64,000 bases of DNA. Source: Chloroflexota bacterium. GTDB taxonomy: Bacteria; Chloroflexota; Ktedonobacteria; Ktedonobacterales; Ktedonobacteraceae. Shown in pieces: positions 24,987 through 33,419 of this stretch. Within the stretch, counting starts at the first letter, position 1. Every line of letters starts with the position of its first letter. The position numbers were made by a program, and so were the translations under genes. The notes under the pieces were generated by a model. It worked only from the letters and a program-made list of their open reading frames with translations, did no database searches and had not been told where the DNA came from. The stretch is from assembly GCA_902812455.1 (NCBI GenBank), contig CADDZH010000003.1, positions 1 through 64,000 of the forward strand. The letters are read 5' to 3'.

Positions 24987-25796
24987 CTATGCTGTCTTTC
25001 CGAATTTAATGGCGGTCTTTGCGCTCTCTCGCACAAGCGGATCGGTATCCAGCCGTAAATGGTGCAAGGCTTCTTGCGCAGCCGGGCAGGATATGCGTGC
25101 CAGGACATGCGTTACCCTGCGACGGTGTTCAGCATCTGGATGCTTTGCCCAGCCCAGGGCTACCGGAAGCAGGTACTTCAGGATTGCCCTATCATCTAAG
25201 GTAGGCAGTTCAGCGAAAATGCCCAGCAGTATGTCCCGTGTTTCATCATCTGCATGTTCAAGCAAGGAGGCAAGCGGGTAAAACACCTCAAGTTTGGGCA
25301 GGGCTTCCCAGGTGTATGCCGGAGAGGGAGGACGGAAAGGCCAGAAACAATCGAAGATCAACCTGAGGTATGCTTTCTGCTCACCGGAAGGGGTATCATT
25401 TGAACAACGAATTGCTGCCGTAACGAGCGTTACAAAAATATCTTCCGGCTTTATGACCAGGCCGGCTTGCACAAACAGGCGTAGCCAGCCTGCTGCCTCT
25501 AAGCGTAATTGTTCGCTTGAGCCAGAGTGTACATGTACCGTGAGAGCATCAACTACGACCTGGCGTAGGAGCGCCTGTTCTTTTTGAGGCAGCTTCCAGA
25601 GGAGATCTTGCAACCTGTTGACTGCCCTGTTCAGTTGTCTTGAGGTGGTTGCCTCCTCTATCTGAACCATAAGCTCTGTTATTGAGCGCGGGGAAAGGCG
25701 GGCAGACAGCTTTCTAATATGCCGGGCAAACGTATGCATTGCAGTAATTGGTTTGTTCGAGTGCTCAAATGACAGGCTATTTGTAGTTTGACTCAT
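24987..25796 (-). CDS. HEAT-repeat-like alpha-solenoid protein
   Basis: The 269-residue protein is almost entirely helical, with paired amphipathic helices. The C-terminal part, RRRVTHVLARISCPAAQEAL followed by DPLVRESAKTAIKFG, fits a HEAT/PBS-lyase-type repeat. No enzymatic motif, signal peptide or membrane segment is present. It is probably a protein-binding scaffold. It is transcribed away from the methyltransferase gene upstream on the same strand, about 90 bases apart. The function is unknown. Confidence 0.6.
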   Translation of the reverse strand: MSQTTNSLSFEHSNKPITAMHTFARHIRKLSARLSPRSITELMVQIEEATTSRQLNRAVNRLQDLLWKLPQKEQALLRQVVVDALTVHVHSGSSEQLRLEAAGWLRLFVQAGLVIKPEDIFVTLVTAAIRCSNDTPSGEQKAYLRLIFDCFWPFRPPSPAYTWEALPKLEVFYPLASLLEHADDETRDILLGIFAELPTLDDRAILKYLLPVALGWAKHPDAEHRRRVTHVLARISCPAAQEALHHLRLDTDPLVRESAKTAIKFGKTA

Positions 25797-25885
25797 CTAT
25801 ATGTGTCTCCAGGCCTACGATTGCTCTCGATACTCCTCTTTGTATAGTATACTACGTAATACATTGGTAAAAGTAACTGTTGTTA

Positions 25886-26686
25886 CTAACTCTTTCGTCC
25901 TTTGAGCAAGATGAAGTCATTGGTAAAACTTTCCAGATGACCATCTGCACGCCGCACAACCTCAAAATAGCTTTGTACACGAGGACTACTCCCTAATATA
26001 AACTGTTCCAGCCGGGCTTTTTCGCCTGGCGCTAGCTGCGAGCGCGCCGTCCAGTCATCATAGTCATGCATCTTGCGGAAAAACCCCATGTGCTCCACGC
26101 GCAAGCCTGCCTGCTCAAAGAACGCTTGCCATTCTTCCGCTGTATATGACTGCCCATGTGAGGAATCGCGCCACTTTTCAACTGTATTGTCAAAGGCATC
26201 AAGTTCCGGATCGCTTGGAGCTATGGAATCGATCAGCAAGAATAAGCCGCCTGGCTTCAGCACACGCGCGACTTCTTTGACAGCTTGCGCTACATGCGGG
26301 AAATGATGCGGAGCAATGCGGCAGGTCACACGATCAAATATCTCATCCTCGAAAGGCAACTGCTCTGCATCCGCAACCTGAAACTCTGCATTCGTGATAC
26401 CTTGTGAGAGCAAATATTCGCGAGCTTTTTCGAGCATGCGAGGCGTTAAATCCGTTACCATGATACGTCCCACATGTGGCGCTACGGCAAGCGCGGTATG
26501 CCCACCGCCTGTCGCAATGTCCAGAGCGTATTGTTGCCTGTCCCATTCTCCCAATTCGATCAGGCGCTCCAGGTCTTTGCCCGCTTTGTGGGAAAAGCTC
26601 GCTACATAACTTTCTGCTGTCCGTGAAAAATAATCCTGTACCTGCGTTTTGTGATTGGTTGCGTCCTGTTGTGTTGAATCGCTCAT
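25886..26686 (-). CDS. class I SAM-dependent methyltransferase (UbiE/Methyltransf_11 type)
   Basis: I use ATG 26686 (MSDSTQQ) with AGGAAG upstream; the open frame upstream runs into a palindromic repeat and is not credible. The 266-residue product begins with the QVQDYFSRTAESYVAS helix typical of UbiE-like enzymes, then the SAM site ALDIATGGGHTALAVAP, the acidic MVTDLTPRMLEKAREYL, the DAEQLPFEDEIFDRVTCRIA motif, and VLKPGGLFLLIDSIAP. The acceptor is unknown. It is a single gene, divergent from recD2 across the family A repeat. Confidence 0.85.
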   Translation of the reverse strand: MSDSTQQDATNHKTQVQDYFSRTAESYVASFSHKAGKDLERLIELGEWDRQQYALDIATGGGHTALAVAPHVGRIMVTDLTPRMLEKAREYLLSQGITNAEFQVADAEQLPFEDEIFDRVTCRIAPHHFPHVAQAVKEVARVLKPGGLFLLIDSIAPSDPELDAFDNTVEKWRDSSHGQSYTAEEWQAFFEQAGLRVEHMGFFRKMHDYDDWTARSQLAPGEKARLEQFILGSSPRVQSYFEVVRRADGHLESFTNDFILLKGRKS

Positions 26687-26763
26687 GCTGTTTAACTTCC
26701 TACTATTGGCAAAGGGCCGATGATGAATTTTTACAAACGAGATCGGCAAACCCAATGCCTCCC

Positions 26764-26858
26764 ATGTCATGTTGAGCCCGTTCACTTCGCTCAGGGGAAA
26801 CTCCGCGAAGGATCTCTGTTGGTGGGCATCGGATGCTTCGCTTCGCTCAGCATGACAT
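26764..26858. repeat. dispersed palindromic repeat, family A, copy 2
   Basis: The 95-base unit begins ATGTCATGTTGAGC and ends GCTCAGCATGACAT. Its reverse complement aligns with the copy at 11489-11582 through GCGAAGCATC and GAGATCCTTCGC. It sits in the divergent gap between the methyltransferase and recD2. Confidence 0.75.
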
Positions 26859-26947
26859 GCCCTGTGCGTCTCGACGTTTGTGTGGCAAGTATGCTAATAT
26901 AAGCTTGTCGTAATCTATTGTATCATCACCTGGATGGATGCTTTACG

Positions 26948-29230
26948 ATGCCAGCACTCGAAGGCTCCGTTGAAAATATCGTTTTCCGCAATGAAGAGAA
27001 TCACTATACCGTTGCTCGCTTTCGTCCCAATGATAGCGGGCGCTTATTCCGCGACGATCTGATGACGATTGTTGGCATGTTGCCAGGAATTCACGTTGGC
27101 GAGCTTTTACGGATCGAGGGCGAATGGGAAAAAGACCCCCGCTATGGCCGCCAGTTGCACGTTACCAGCTTTACCCAGCGCCTTCCAGCTTCCAGGGAAG
27201 GCATCATTCGCTACCTCAGCTCCGGCCTGATCAAAGGGATCGGGCCTAAAAAAGCAGAGTATATTGTGAATCACTTCGGCGAACAGACGCTGGCCATTAT
27301 CGAACAGCAGCCGGAGCGGCTGAGCGAAGTCAAGGGCATCAGCAAAAAAGATCGCGATCAGATCATCAAAACCTGGGTTGAGCAAAGCGAAATCAAAGAA
27401 CTGCACCTCTTTTTGCAGTCTCACGAAGTCTCTATGAACATTGCCACGCGCATCTACAAGCAGTATGGCAAAGAATCGATCAAAGTCATTCGGGAGAATC
27501 CCTACCAGTTGGCCCAGGATGTTTATGGAATCGGCTTTCGCACTGCTGACGATATTGCGGTCAAGCTCGGTTTGCCGCGTGATAGCGTTCCGCGCCTGGC
27601 CTCAGGGCTGAAATATGTGCTGGCGCAGGCGGCAAACGAGGATGGCCATTGCTTTTTGCCCGAAGGCGATTTACTTGAGAGCGCTTCGGCGATTCTCCAG
27701 GTGCCGTATGAGGCTCTGCTGCCCGCCATGGAACAACTGCGTAACGAGCGAGATGTCTTTATCGAGCCCCCTCTACCCATCGAGACGCTACAACGGCTGG
27801 AATCGCCGGGCGATGTAGAGCCTTCTATGGAAGATATCCCGCTCGAACTGTATGACGAATTCGCTACTCAACCCCAATCACGTGTCTACTTTGGCCCATT
27901 CTGGTATGCTGAAAGCGGCTCAGCTCGCCTCCTGCGCATTCTGATTCACTCGCCCAGCAGCCTTCCTCCGGTAAGCCAGCAGTTGTGGAATGCCGTTTTT
28001 GATCGCCTCAAGCAGAACCGCAATATGCACCTGACCGAAAAGCAGCGCGAGGCCGTGCAGACAGCCTACACGAAGAAAGTGAGCATTTTGACCGGCGGGC
28101 CGGGCACAGGGAAATCGACATCCCTGCGTGCCCTGCTGATGCTGCTGCGCAACCGCAAGGTTGATGTTGCCCTGGCGGCGCCGACGGGACGCGCAGCCAA
28201 GCGGCTCTCCGAGGCAAGCGGGGCGCAGGCGAAAACGCTGCACCGGCTCCTGGAATACGTTCCTCATGACAACACCTACCAGCGCAACGAGGAGAATCCA
28301 CTGCCCTATCAGTTTGTTATCGTCGATGAATTCTCGATGGTTGATATTCTCCTCTTCTATCACCTGCTCAAAGCCTTGCCGCGCGAGGCTCACTTGCTGC
28401 TGGTGGGCGATGCCGATCAGTTGCCCTCTGTTGGCCCCGGCAATGTCTTGCGCGACCTGTTGAGGAGCGAAGCCATTCCTTCCGTGCGCCTGACGGAACT
28501 CTTTCGCCAGGCTAAACAGAGTAAGATCGTCGTCAATGCTCACCGCATCAACGCCGGCCAGATGCCCGACTTGAAAATCGAGGCCGCCAGCGATTTCTTT
28601 TTCATGCCAGAAGAAGACCCTGTGCGCGTGCAGCGCTTGATCCTTGACCTTGTGCAGCGCCGTCTTCCTGCTCGCTATGGCTTCAACCCCATGACCGATA
28701 TCCAGGTGCTTTCACCCATGTACAAAGGGCCGGCAGGCGTCAATAGCCTGAACGAGGAGCTGCAGGCCAGGCTCAACCCCAGGGCCGTTGCCGAAATTGA
28801 ATGGGGTGGGCGCGTTATCCGTGTGGGTGACAAGGTCATGCAGGTGCGCAATAACTACGACAAAGGCGTCTTTAACGGCGATACTGGCTGGGTCAGGAGC
28901 ATCAACCGGGAAGATTCCACGCTCAAAGTTGAGTTCCTGGAAGAGGCCGGGCCGATGCTCGTCAGTTACGATTTTGCCGAACTGGATGAACTCATCTTAG
29001 CCTATGCTGTCACTGTCCATAAAAGCCAGGGCAGTGAGTATCCAGCAGTCGTATTGCCTCTCACCAGAGATCATGCCATGCTCCTCCAGCGCAACCTTCT
29101 CTATACCGCCATCACGCGAGCGAAGCGCCTGTGTGTTCTCGTTGGGCAGAAGCGGGCATTGGAGATCGCCGTCCGCAACAATCGCGTCGCACATCGCAAT
29201 ACCGGCCTCACCGAACGCCTGCGAAGCTGA
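26948..29230 (+). CDS. recD2: RecD2-type ATP-dependent DNA helicase
   Basis: A 5'-3' helicase of superfamily 1B that acts in DNA repair without RecBC. The N-terminus has the RecD2-specific OB-like and helix-hairpin-helix region (YTVARFRPND, GLIKGIGPKKAEYIVNHFGE, LSEVKGISKKDRDQI). The motor has Walker A LTGGPGTGKSTSLRA at about residues 379-393, APTGRAAKRLSE, FVIVDEFSMVD (motif II), LVGDADQLPSVGPGNVL (III), and YAVTVHKSQGSEYPAVVLPL plus LLYTAITRAKRL at the end. Length 760 fits the family. I take ATG 26948 as the start because homology begins at PALEGSVENIVF. Confidence 0.95.
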   Translation: MPALEGSVENIVFRNEENHYTVARFRPNDSGRLFRDDLMTIVGMLPGIHVGELLRIEGEWEKDPRYGRQLHVTSFTQRLPASREGIIRYLSSGLIKGIGPKKAEYIVNHFGEQTLAIIEQQPERLSEVKGISKKDRDQIIKTWVEQSEIKELHLFLQSHEVSMNIATRIYKQYGKESIKVIRENPYQLAQDVYGIGFRTADDIAVKLGLPRDSVPRLASGLKYVLAQAANEDGHCFLPEGDLLESASAILQVPYEALLPAMEQLRNERDVFIEPPLPIETLQRLESPGDVEPSMEDIPLELYDEFATQPQSRVYFGPFWYAESGSARLLRILIHSPSSLPPVSQQLWNAVFDRLKQNRNMHLTEKQREAVQTAYTKKVSILTGGPGTGKSTSLRALLMLLRNRKVDVALAAPTGRAAKRLSEASGAQAKTLHRLLEYVPHDNTYQRNEENPLPYQFVIVDEFSMVDILLFYHLLKALPREAHLLLVGDADQLPSVGPGNVLRDLLRSEAIPSVRLTELFRQAKQSKIVVNAHRINAGQMPDLKIEAASDFFFMPEEDPVRVQRLILDLVQRRLPARYGFNPMTDIQVLSPMYKGPAGVNSLNEELQARLNPRAVAEIEWGGRVIRVGDKVMQVRNNYDKGVFNGDTGWVRSINREDSTLKVEFLEEAGPMLVSYDFAELDELILAYAVTVHKSQGSEYPAVVLPLTRDHAMLLQRNLLYTAITRAKRLCVLVGQKRALEIAVRNNRVAHRNTGLTERLRS

Positions 29231-29240
29231 CGAAAAAGAC

Positions 29241-29269
29241 TTGCCTAATTCCGACCTGTGAAGTAGAAT
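29241..29269 (+). promoter_or_regulatory. possible promoter of the rhodanese gene
   Basis: TTGCCT and TAGAAT are 17 bases apart, 130 bases before the gene. Matches are four and five of six. It is weak support but the only candidate in the gap. Confidence 0.35.
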
Positions 29270-29398
29270 ATACGGGTAGAATACAAAGTTGATAAACTTT
29301 GTTATCAATAACGAGGCGCTGCCTCACACTCGTGTAGCCCCTCAATTTCGGAGTGGGCTAGTTACATAGAACATTCTATATTTAGGGAGGAGTTTGCA

Positions 29399-30271
29399 AT
29401 GTCTGACACAGAGACAACCGCAACAGGAACCGGCTATGTCCATCCAGAAGTGCTCGTTGAGACAAGCTGGGTAGCTGACCATCTCAACGATCCAAACGTT
29501 CGCCTGATCGAAGCCGACGAAGACGTACTGCTGTACGAAGTCGGCCATATTCCAGGAGCGGTCAAGCTTGACTGGCATGTCGATGTACAGAACCCGGTCA
29601 CCCGTGATTTTATCGATCAGAAGGGCTTCGAGCAGTTGATGAGCCGCTGGGGAGTCAGCAACGATACGACGATCGTTTTATATGGCGATAAGAATAACTG
29701 GTATGCCTGTTATTCGTTCTGGCTGTTCCGTATGTACGGCCACAAGAACTTGAAGATCATGAATGGTGGACGCCAGAAATGGGAGGCCGAAGGTCGCCCG
29801 ATGACAAAGGAGGTTCCACATTTTGCTCCTACCACCTATCATGCCCAGCCAGCGGACGAGTCGATCCGCGCTTTCCGCGACGACGTAGCCAGCGGCTTGA
29901 GAGACCCGCGGCGTGGCCTGATCGACGTGCGTTCACCGCAGGAGTTCACCGGTGAATTGATCCACATGGTCAACTATCCACAGGAAGGCGCCCAGCGCGG
30001 CGGTCACATTCCCAGCGCACAGAATATTCCCTGGAGTACGGCTGCCAATCCTGACGGCACATTCAAGTCGCCCGAAGAACTTCGCCAGATTTACCAGTCA
30101 AAGGGCATTACACCCGATAAGGATATCATCACCTACTGCCGTATCGGTGAGCGTTCTGCCCATACCTGGTTTGTGCTCACCTACCTGCTCGGCTATCCAC
30201 GTGTGCGCAACTACGATGGCTCCTGGACTGAATGGGGCAACCTGGTGCGCGCTCCTATCGAGAAGCCGTAA
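29399..30271 (+). CDS. thiosulfate/3-mercaptopyruvate sulfurtransferase (two rhodanese domains)
   Basis: The 290-residue protein has two rhodanese domains. The first is inactive ([21 protein letters not shown], no Cys). The second carries DVRSPQEF and the active-site loop C247-RIGERS, which holds the persulfide during sulfur transfer. The CRIGERS loop is the type found in actinobacterial and Chloroflexi thiosulfate sulfurtransferases. GGGAGGAG lies before the ATG. The gene ends in a clear intrinsic terminator, so it is monocistronic. The sulfur it supplies could serve the SufU-type scaffold encoded 800 bases further on, but that link is inference. Confidence 0.92.
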   Translation: MSDTETTATGTGYVHPEVLVETSWVADHLNDPNVRLIEADEDVLLYEVGHIPGAVKLDWHVDVQNPVTRDFIDQKGFEQLMSRWGVSNDTTIVLYGDKNNWYACYSFWLFRMYGHKNLKIMNGGRQKWEAEGRPMTKEVPHFAPTTYHAQPADESIRAFRDDVASGLRDPRRGLIDVRSPQEFTGELIHMVNYPQEGAQRGGHIPSAQNIPWSTAANPDGTFKSPEELRQIYQSKGITPDKDIITYCRIGERSAHTWFVLTYLLGYPRVRNYDGSWTEWGNLVRAPIEKP

Positions 30272-30280
30272 ATGAAATGC

Positions 30281-30316
30281 TGGGGCGCAATAATCGTAAT
30301 TGCGCCCCATGTTTTT
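30281..30316 (+). terminator. intrinsic terminator of the rhodanese gene
   Basis: TGGGGCGCAAT and ATTGCGCCCCA form a perfect 11-bp stem with a 7-base loop. A TTTTT run follows within three bases. It begins ten bases after the stop codon. Confidence 0.85.
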
Positions 30317-30334
30317 GCCCTCGTGTTGTTGCTT

Positions 30335-30844
30335 ATGCACGCGGCTCGTCTATATATCCTCTGTGGCTTACCCTTTGCAGGTAAAACAACGCTGGCGAAG
30401 CGCCTGGCGGAGCGCTTCGGCTTTGTGCATCTCGATATGGATCGGATCAACAGTATACTTGGTGTCGGATTGAATGGCGAGGCCATAACACCGGAGCAAT
30501 GGGATAGAACCTATGCTGAATGTTACCGGCAACTGGAGGAGTATTTGCAGGCCGGGCAAACGGTGATTTTCGATACAGCAGCGTTTACCAGGGCGCAGCG
30601 AGATGAATTGCGCGCTATTGCCGGCAAGCGAAATGTACCCACACAGGTCATTTATCTCGCTATATCAGAGGAAGAGGCCAGGCGGCGTTGGCAGCAAAAC
30701 AGAGTCACGCAACAAAGGTATGATGTGCGTGACGAAGATTTTGACCAGGTCGCGAGGCATTTCGAGCCGCCAGCGCCGGATGAACATGTGATTGTGTATG
30801 AGCCGCCGCAACCTCTTGATGATTGGATTCATCAGCACTTCTGA
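30335..30844 (+). CDS. P-loop kinase/AAA-type ATPase (zeta-toxin/gluconate-kinase-like)
   Basis: The frame opens directly after the rhodanese stop, but its first 20 codons lie inside the terminator hairpin, so I take ATG 30335, giving 169 residues. Walker A is [19 protein letters not shown], followed by [10 protein letters not shown], and a late [18 protein letters not shown] element with the lid arginines. This is the architecture of small AAA_33 kinases that phosphorylate a metabolite; the substrate is unknown. No strong ribosome-binding site is seen. It is flanked downstream by a family B repeat. Confidence 0.75.
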   Translation: MHAARLYILCGLPFAGKTTLAKRLAERFGFVHLDMDRINSILGVGLNGEAITPEQWDRTYAECYRQLEEYLQAGQTVIFDTAAFTRAQRDELRAIAGKRNVPTQVIYLAISEEEARRRWQQNRVTQQRYDVRDEDFDQVARHFEPPAPDEHVIVYEPPQPLDDWIHQHF

Positions 30845-30880
30845 GTATGAATTTTGTGGGGGAGGGATGAATAGGTCGTA

Positions 30881-30922
30881 GGGCCGATGAATCGGCGCTG
30901 GGCGCGATAAATCGGCCCCTAC
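30881..30922. repeat. dispersed palindromic repeat, family B, copy 2
   Basis: The unit begins GGGCCGATGAATCGGCGC and ends GCGATAAATCGGCCCCTAC. With the preceding GTA its ends are inverted repeats of 11-12 bases. It lies between the P-loop kinase and the SufU-like gene. Confidence 0.75.
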
Positions 30923-31067
30923 ATTCGGTTGCCGGTAACTTGCTCATACACCCATAAGGAATAGATGAAGACCGAGCTGCTGTTGTATACTATGAGCAAG
31001 GTTGCCGGGTGTGGTCAAGGTATCCCACGCCTATTGCATATGTTTTAGTTTGAGAGAGCACATATCT

Positions 31068-31469
31068 ATGGATCGTCAAGAAGCCATCGAATTTTTAATG
31101 GATCACTATGAAAATCCGCGCAATTACGGGCCTTTGGAGCATGCAGATATCAGCCTGACTGGCGGGAACCCTGGTTGCGCCGACCGTATCGCTATTCATG
31201 CCTGTTTTGACAAGGACGGCAAGCTGGAGGACGTACGCTGGGAAGGCGAGGGCTGCACGATCAGCCGCGCCGCCGCTTCCTACGTGACGGAACTCGTGCA
31301 GGGAATGTCGGCAGAAGAAGTTGAAAGCATGAGCTTTGAGGACCTCATCGAACAGCTTGGTCGTGAGCTAGTGATGACACGCCCGACATGCGCAACTCTG
31401 GCTCTCGGCACACTGAAGCAGGGCGTTCACGAGTATCAGATGCGTAAATCTGCCGCAGAAACCCCTTGA
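31068..31469 (+). CDS. sufU: SufU/NifU-type iron-sulfur cluster assembly scaffold
   Basis: The 133-residue protein is the SufU form. Ligands are C37 in GGNPGCADR (with D39), C63 in GEGCTISRAAASY and C108 in RPTCATLAL. The insertion between the second and third cysteine (residues 75-100) is typical of SufU, which in Firmicutes and Actinobacteria accepts sulfur from SufS through zinc. The start at ATG 31068 is set by similarity beginning at QEAIEFLMDHYENPRNYG. No SufS or SufBCD gene is adjacent, so its partners lie elsewhere. Confidence 0.88.
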   Translation: MDRQEAIEFLMDHYENPRNYGPLEHADISLTGGNPGCADRIAIHACFDKDGKLEDVRWEGEGCTISRAAASYVTELVQGMSAEEVESMSFEDLIEQLGRELVMTRPTCATLALGTLKQGVHEYQMRKSAAETP

Positions 31470-31570
31470 GGGGCTCGTCTAACGAAGCTACACATTAAGG
31501 GCGATGAAATGTAGTGGCCTCCACAATGGAGGCCAGGCTTGTGGGGACCAGAGTTCTGTATACCATGCCT

Positions 31571-32194
31571 CTATAGCCCATACTTTACGCGCCATTCTGC
31601 CAGCAGGCGCAATGCTTGTCGCAGAAGTTCCTGGTGCGCCGGATCATTCAGCCAGCGGCTCACCCCTGAGGGATGTGGCAGGGGCAAAAGCAGCGTCCCA
31701 TCTCGTTCCTCGAATGTCCCTATGATCTCCTCTAATCGCGCCTTGCCCAGAAACGCCTCAATAGCCATCGATCCTACCAGCAGGATAACTTTGGGACGTA
31801 AGAGGCGCATTTCGGCCTCAAGAAAGGGGCGGCAAAGCTCGACTTCCTGTGGCGATGGGCGCCGGTCTCCATTGCCCTTTGGACTGCGACCCGGATCGCA
31901 ATGCGTGAGCGAACTCAGATAGGTATGCTCGTGCAGGTAGCGGGGAGGGAAGCCGGCCTGCTCCAGCCATTTTTGCAAGACACGCCCGGCAGGCCCGCTG
32001 AAGGGAATACCCTTTGCAACAGAGCGGTGCCCAGGAGCCTGCCCAATGACCAGGATTTTATCACCGGCACGCCCGCTCACGATGGGTTGGGCAACAGGAA
32101 TGTAGCCATGCTCCTGGCAGAGGCGGCAGCTCTTAATGCGCTCCTGTAGAAGCGCGATCTCTCTTTGTTGCTGGCTCTTCAAGACTTCTGTCAT
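31571..32194 (-). CDS. 4Fe-4S uracil-DNA glycosylase (family 4/5-like)
   Basis: It removes uracil from DNA. The cluster ligands are visible: C23 and C26 in CRLCQ, then C99 in LTHCDP and C121 in ELCRPFL, the spacing of thermophilic-type UDGs. The catalytic and binding motifs are GQAPGHRSVAKGIPFSG (motif 1), VGSMAIEAFLG, and LPHPSGVSRWLND (motif 3). Length 207 matches the family. It overlaps the stop of the flavin reductase gene by four bases (ATGA), so the two are translationally coupled. Confidence 0.9.
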   Translation of the reverse strand: MTEVLKSQQQREIALLQERIKSCRLCQEHGYIPVAQPIVSGRAGDKILVIGQAPGHRSVAKGIPFSGPAGRVLQKWLEQAGFPPRYLHEHTYLSSLTHCDPGRSPKGNGDRRPSPQEVELCRPFLEAEMRLLRPKVILLVGSMAIEAFLGKARLEEIIGTFEERDGTLLLPLPHPSGVSRWLNDPAHQELLRQALRLLAEWRVKYGL

Positions 32195-32784
32195 TTTGCG
32201 AGGCTTGGCTTGACGTAATCATGCGTAAGGTGACGATACTTTCCCCGGTAATACATCAGGGGCAGTTTCTCATCGGCGTTATGGCTATTGGCTCCCGGCT
32301 CCTCGATCAAGGTAGCTCGCTGCAATCCCTCTTCGCCAGCAAAAGCAACGTATCCCATTGTGCCCATGGCCTCGACCTGCCCGAGAAAGATCACATGGTC
32401 TCCGCCTGGATATTCGGCCACGACGCGAGCATCGATAAAGGCCAGCACGTCATCAATGATAGGTGCCCCTGTGGCGGCAATATGATAACCGGCATGACAA
32501 AAATGTTCATATCGCTCTGGAGTTGAACCGGCGAAGCAGCGTGAGAGCCGCTCTTGCTCGGTGGTGAGCATATTGACTGCAAAAGCCCGGCTCTCGCGAA
32601 TGAGCGGGAGGGTATGGCTCAGAAGATCGATACAGACCAGCACCAATGGAGGCTCAAGTGAAACTGAACAGAAGGCGTTGACAGTGATGCCTGCAACCCT
32701 TCCTTGACTGGAAGTAGTAACAACTGATACACCCGTTGCAAATTGACCCGCCACTTGCCGGAAGAAATCTTTTTCAATTGCCAT
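32191..32784 (-). CDS. flavin reductase-like protein (NADH:FMN oxidoreductase family)
   Basis: The 197-residue protein begins FFRQVAGQFATGVSVVTTSS, followed by the GITVNAFCSVSLEPPLVLVC strand and the SRAFAVNMLTTEQERL segment. These are typical of the flavin-reductase FMN-binding split barrel that supplies FMNH2 to monooxygenases or acts as an oxygenase component. HIIFLG-like and MYYRGKYRHL end the fold. No monooxygenase is in the operon; its only partner is the uracil-DNA glycosylase downstream. Confidence 0.88.
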   Translation of the reverse strand: MAIEKDFFRQVAGQFATGVSVVTTSSQGRVAGITVNAFCSVSLEPPLVLVCIDLLSHTLPLIRESRAFAVNMLTTEQERLSRCFAGSTPERYEHFCHAGYHIAATGAPIIDDVLAFIDARVVAEYPGGDHVIFLGQVEAMGTMGYVAFAGEEGLQRATLIEEPGANSHNADEKLPLMYYRGKYRHLTHDYVKPSLAK

Positions 32785-32908
32785 GGAATAGATACCCTTT
32801 ATCCGATAACGTTGGATACGTTTCTTATTTTTGTTTGTAGTATCATTCTAAGTAACTTTCTTGTCAACTGTACCTAAGTTCAGGATGCAGTTTTTACATG
32901 CACTTCGG

Positions 32909-32938
32909 TTGACATTTCCAATGCTGGTTACATATAAT
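32909..32938 (+). promoter_or_regulatory. consensus sigma-70 promoter of the btu operon
   Basis: TTGACA and TATAAT, both perfect, are 18 bases apart. The transcript would start near 32945, just ahead of the riboswitch. Confidence 0.8.
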
Positions 32939-32984
32939 CCATAACATAATGTAACACCGGGTGGCTATGATTGCACGTGTCCGG

Positions 32985-33240
32985 CTTTTTGGAAGGCCGG
33001 GTCGTGCAACAGGCAGAATAGGGAAGCCGGTGAAAGTCCGGCACAGTCGCGCTACCGTGACTGGCGAGTAGCTTGCCTTCCAGGTATTCCCGATCTATCT
33101 TTCGAGAGACGAAAGCCGGGAAGCCTGGGGAAAAGCCACTGCTTCGAATGTGTAAGAGTGTTTCTTACATTGTTCGGGTGGGAAGGCAAGGCAAGCCGCG
33201 TTTGCAGCCAGGAGTCGGGAGACCTGCCCGGTGTGTGGAA
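32985..33240 (+). ncRNA. cobalamin (adenosyl-B12) riboswitch
   Basis: The leader has the core of the B12 riboswitch: ATAGGGAAGCCGGTGAAAGT then CCGGCACAGTCGCGCTACCG at 33018-33057, a peripheral stem-loop, GAAAAGCCACTG, and the B12 box GCCAGGAGTCGGGAGACCTG at 33207-33226. It lies 180 bases upstream of the B12 substrate-binding protein gene. Binding of cobalamin should switch off transcription or translation of btuFCD. The expression platform between 33241 and 33419 has several GC-rich stems but I could not assign a terminator. Confidence 0.9.
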
Positions 33241-33419
33241 GAACGACTCGCCGCGTGATCGGCAACTTCACGCGCGTTGTCGCCAGGCTCATGTTCCTTC
33301 GCGTAAGAGGAGCGAGCTACCGGGACATCGATAGCAATACATGCGCCTTCACTTGTCTTTGGTTGATCTCTCCACGCGAGGTGACAACGAGCGTTAGACT
33401 GTCCCGGAGGTTATAACTC

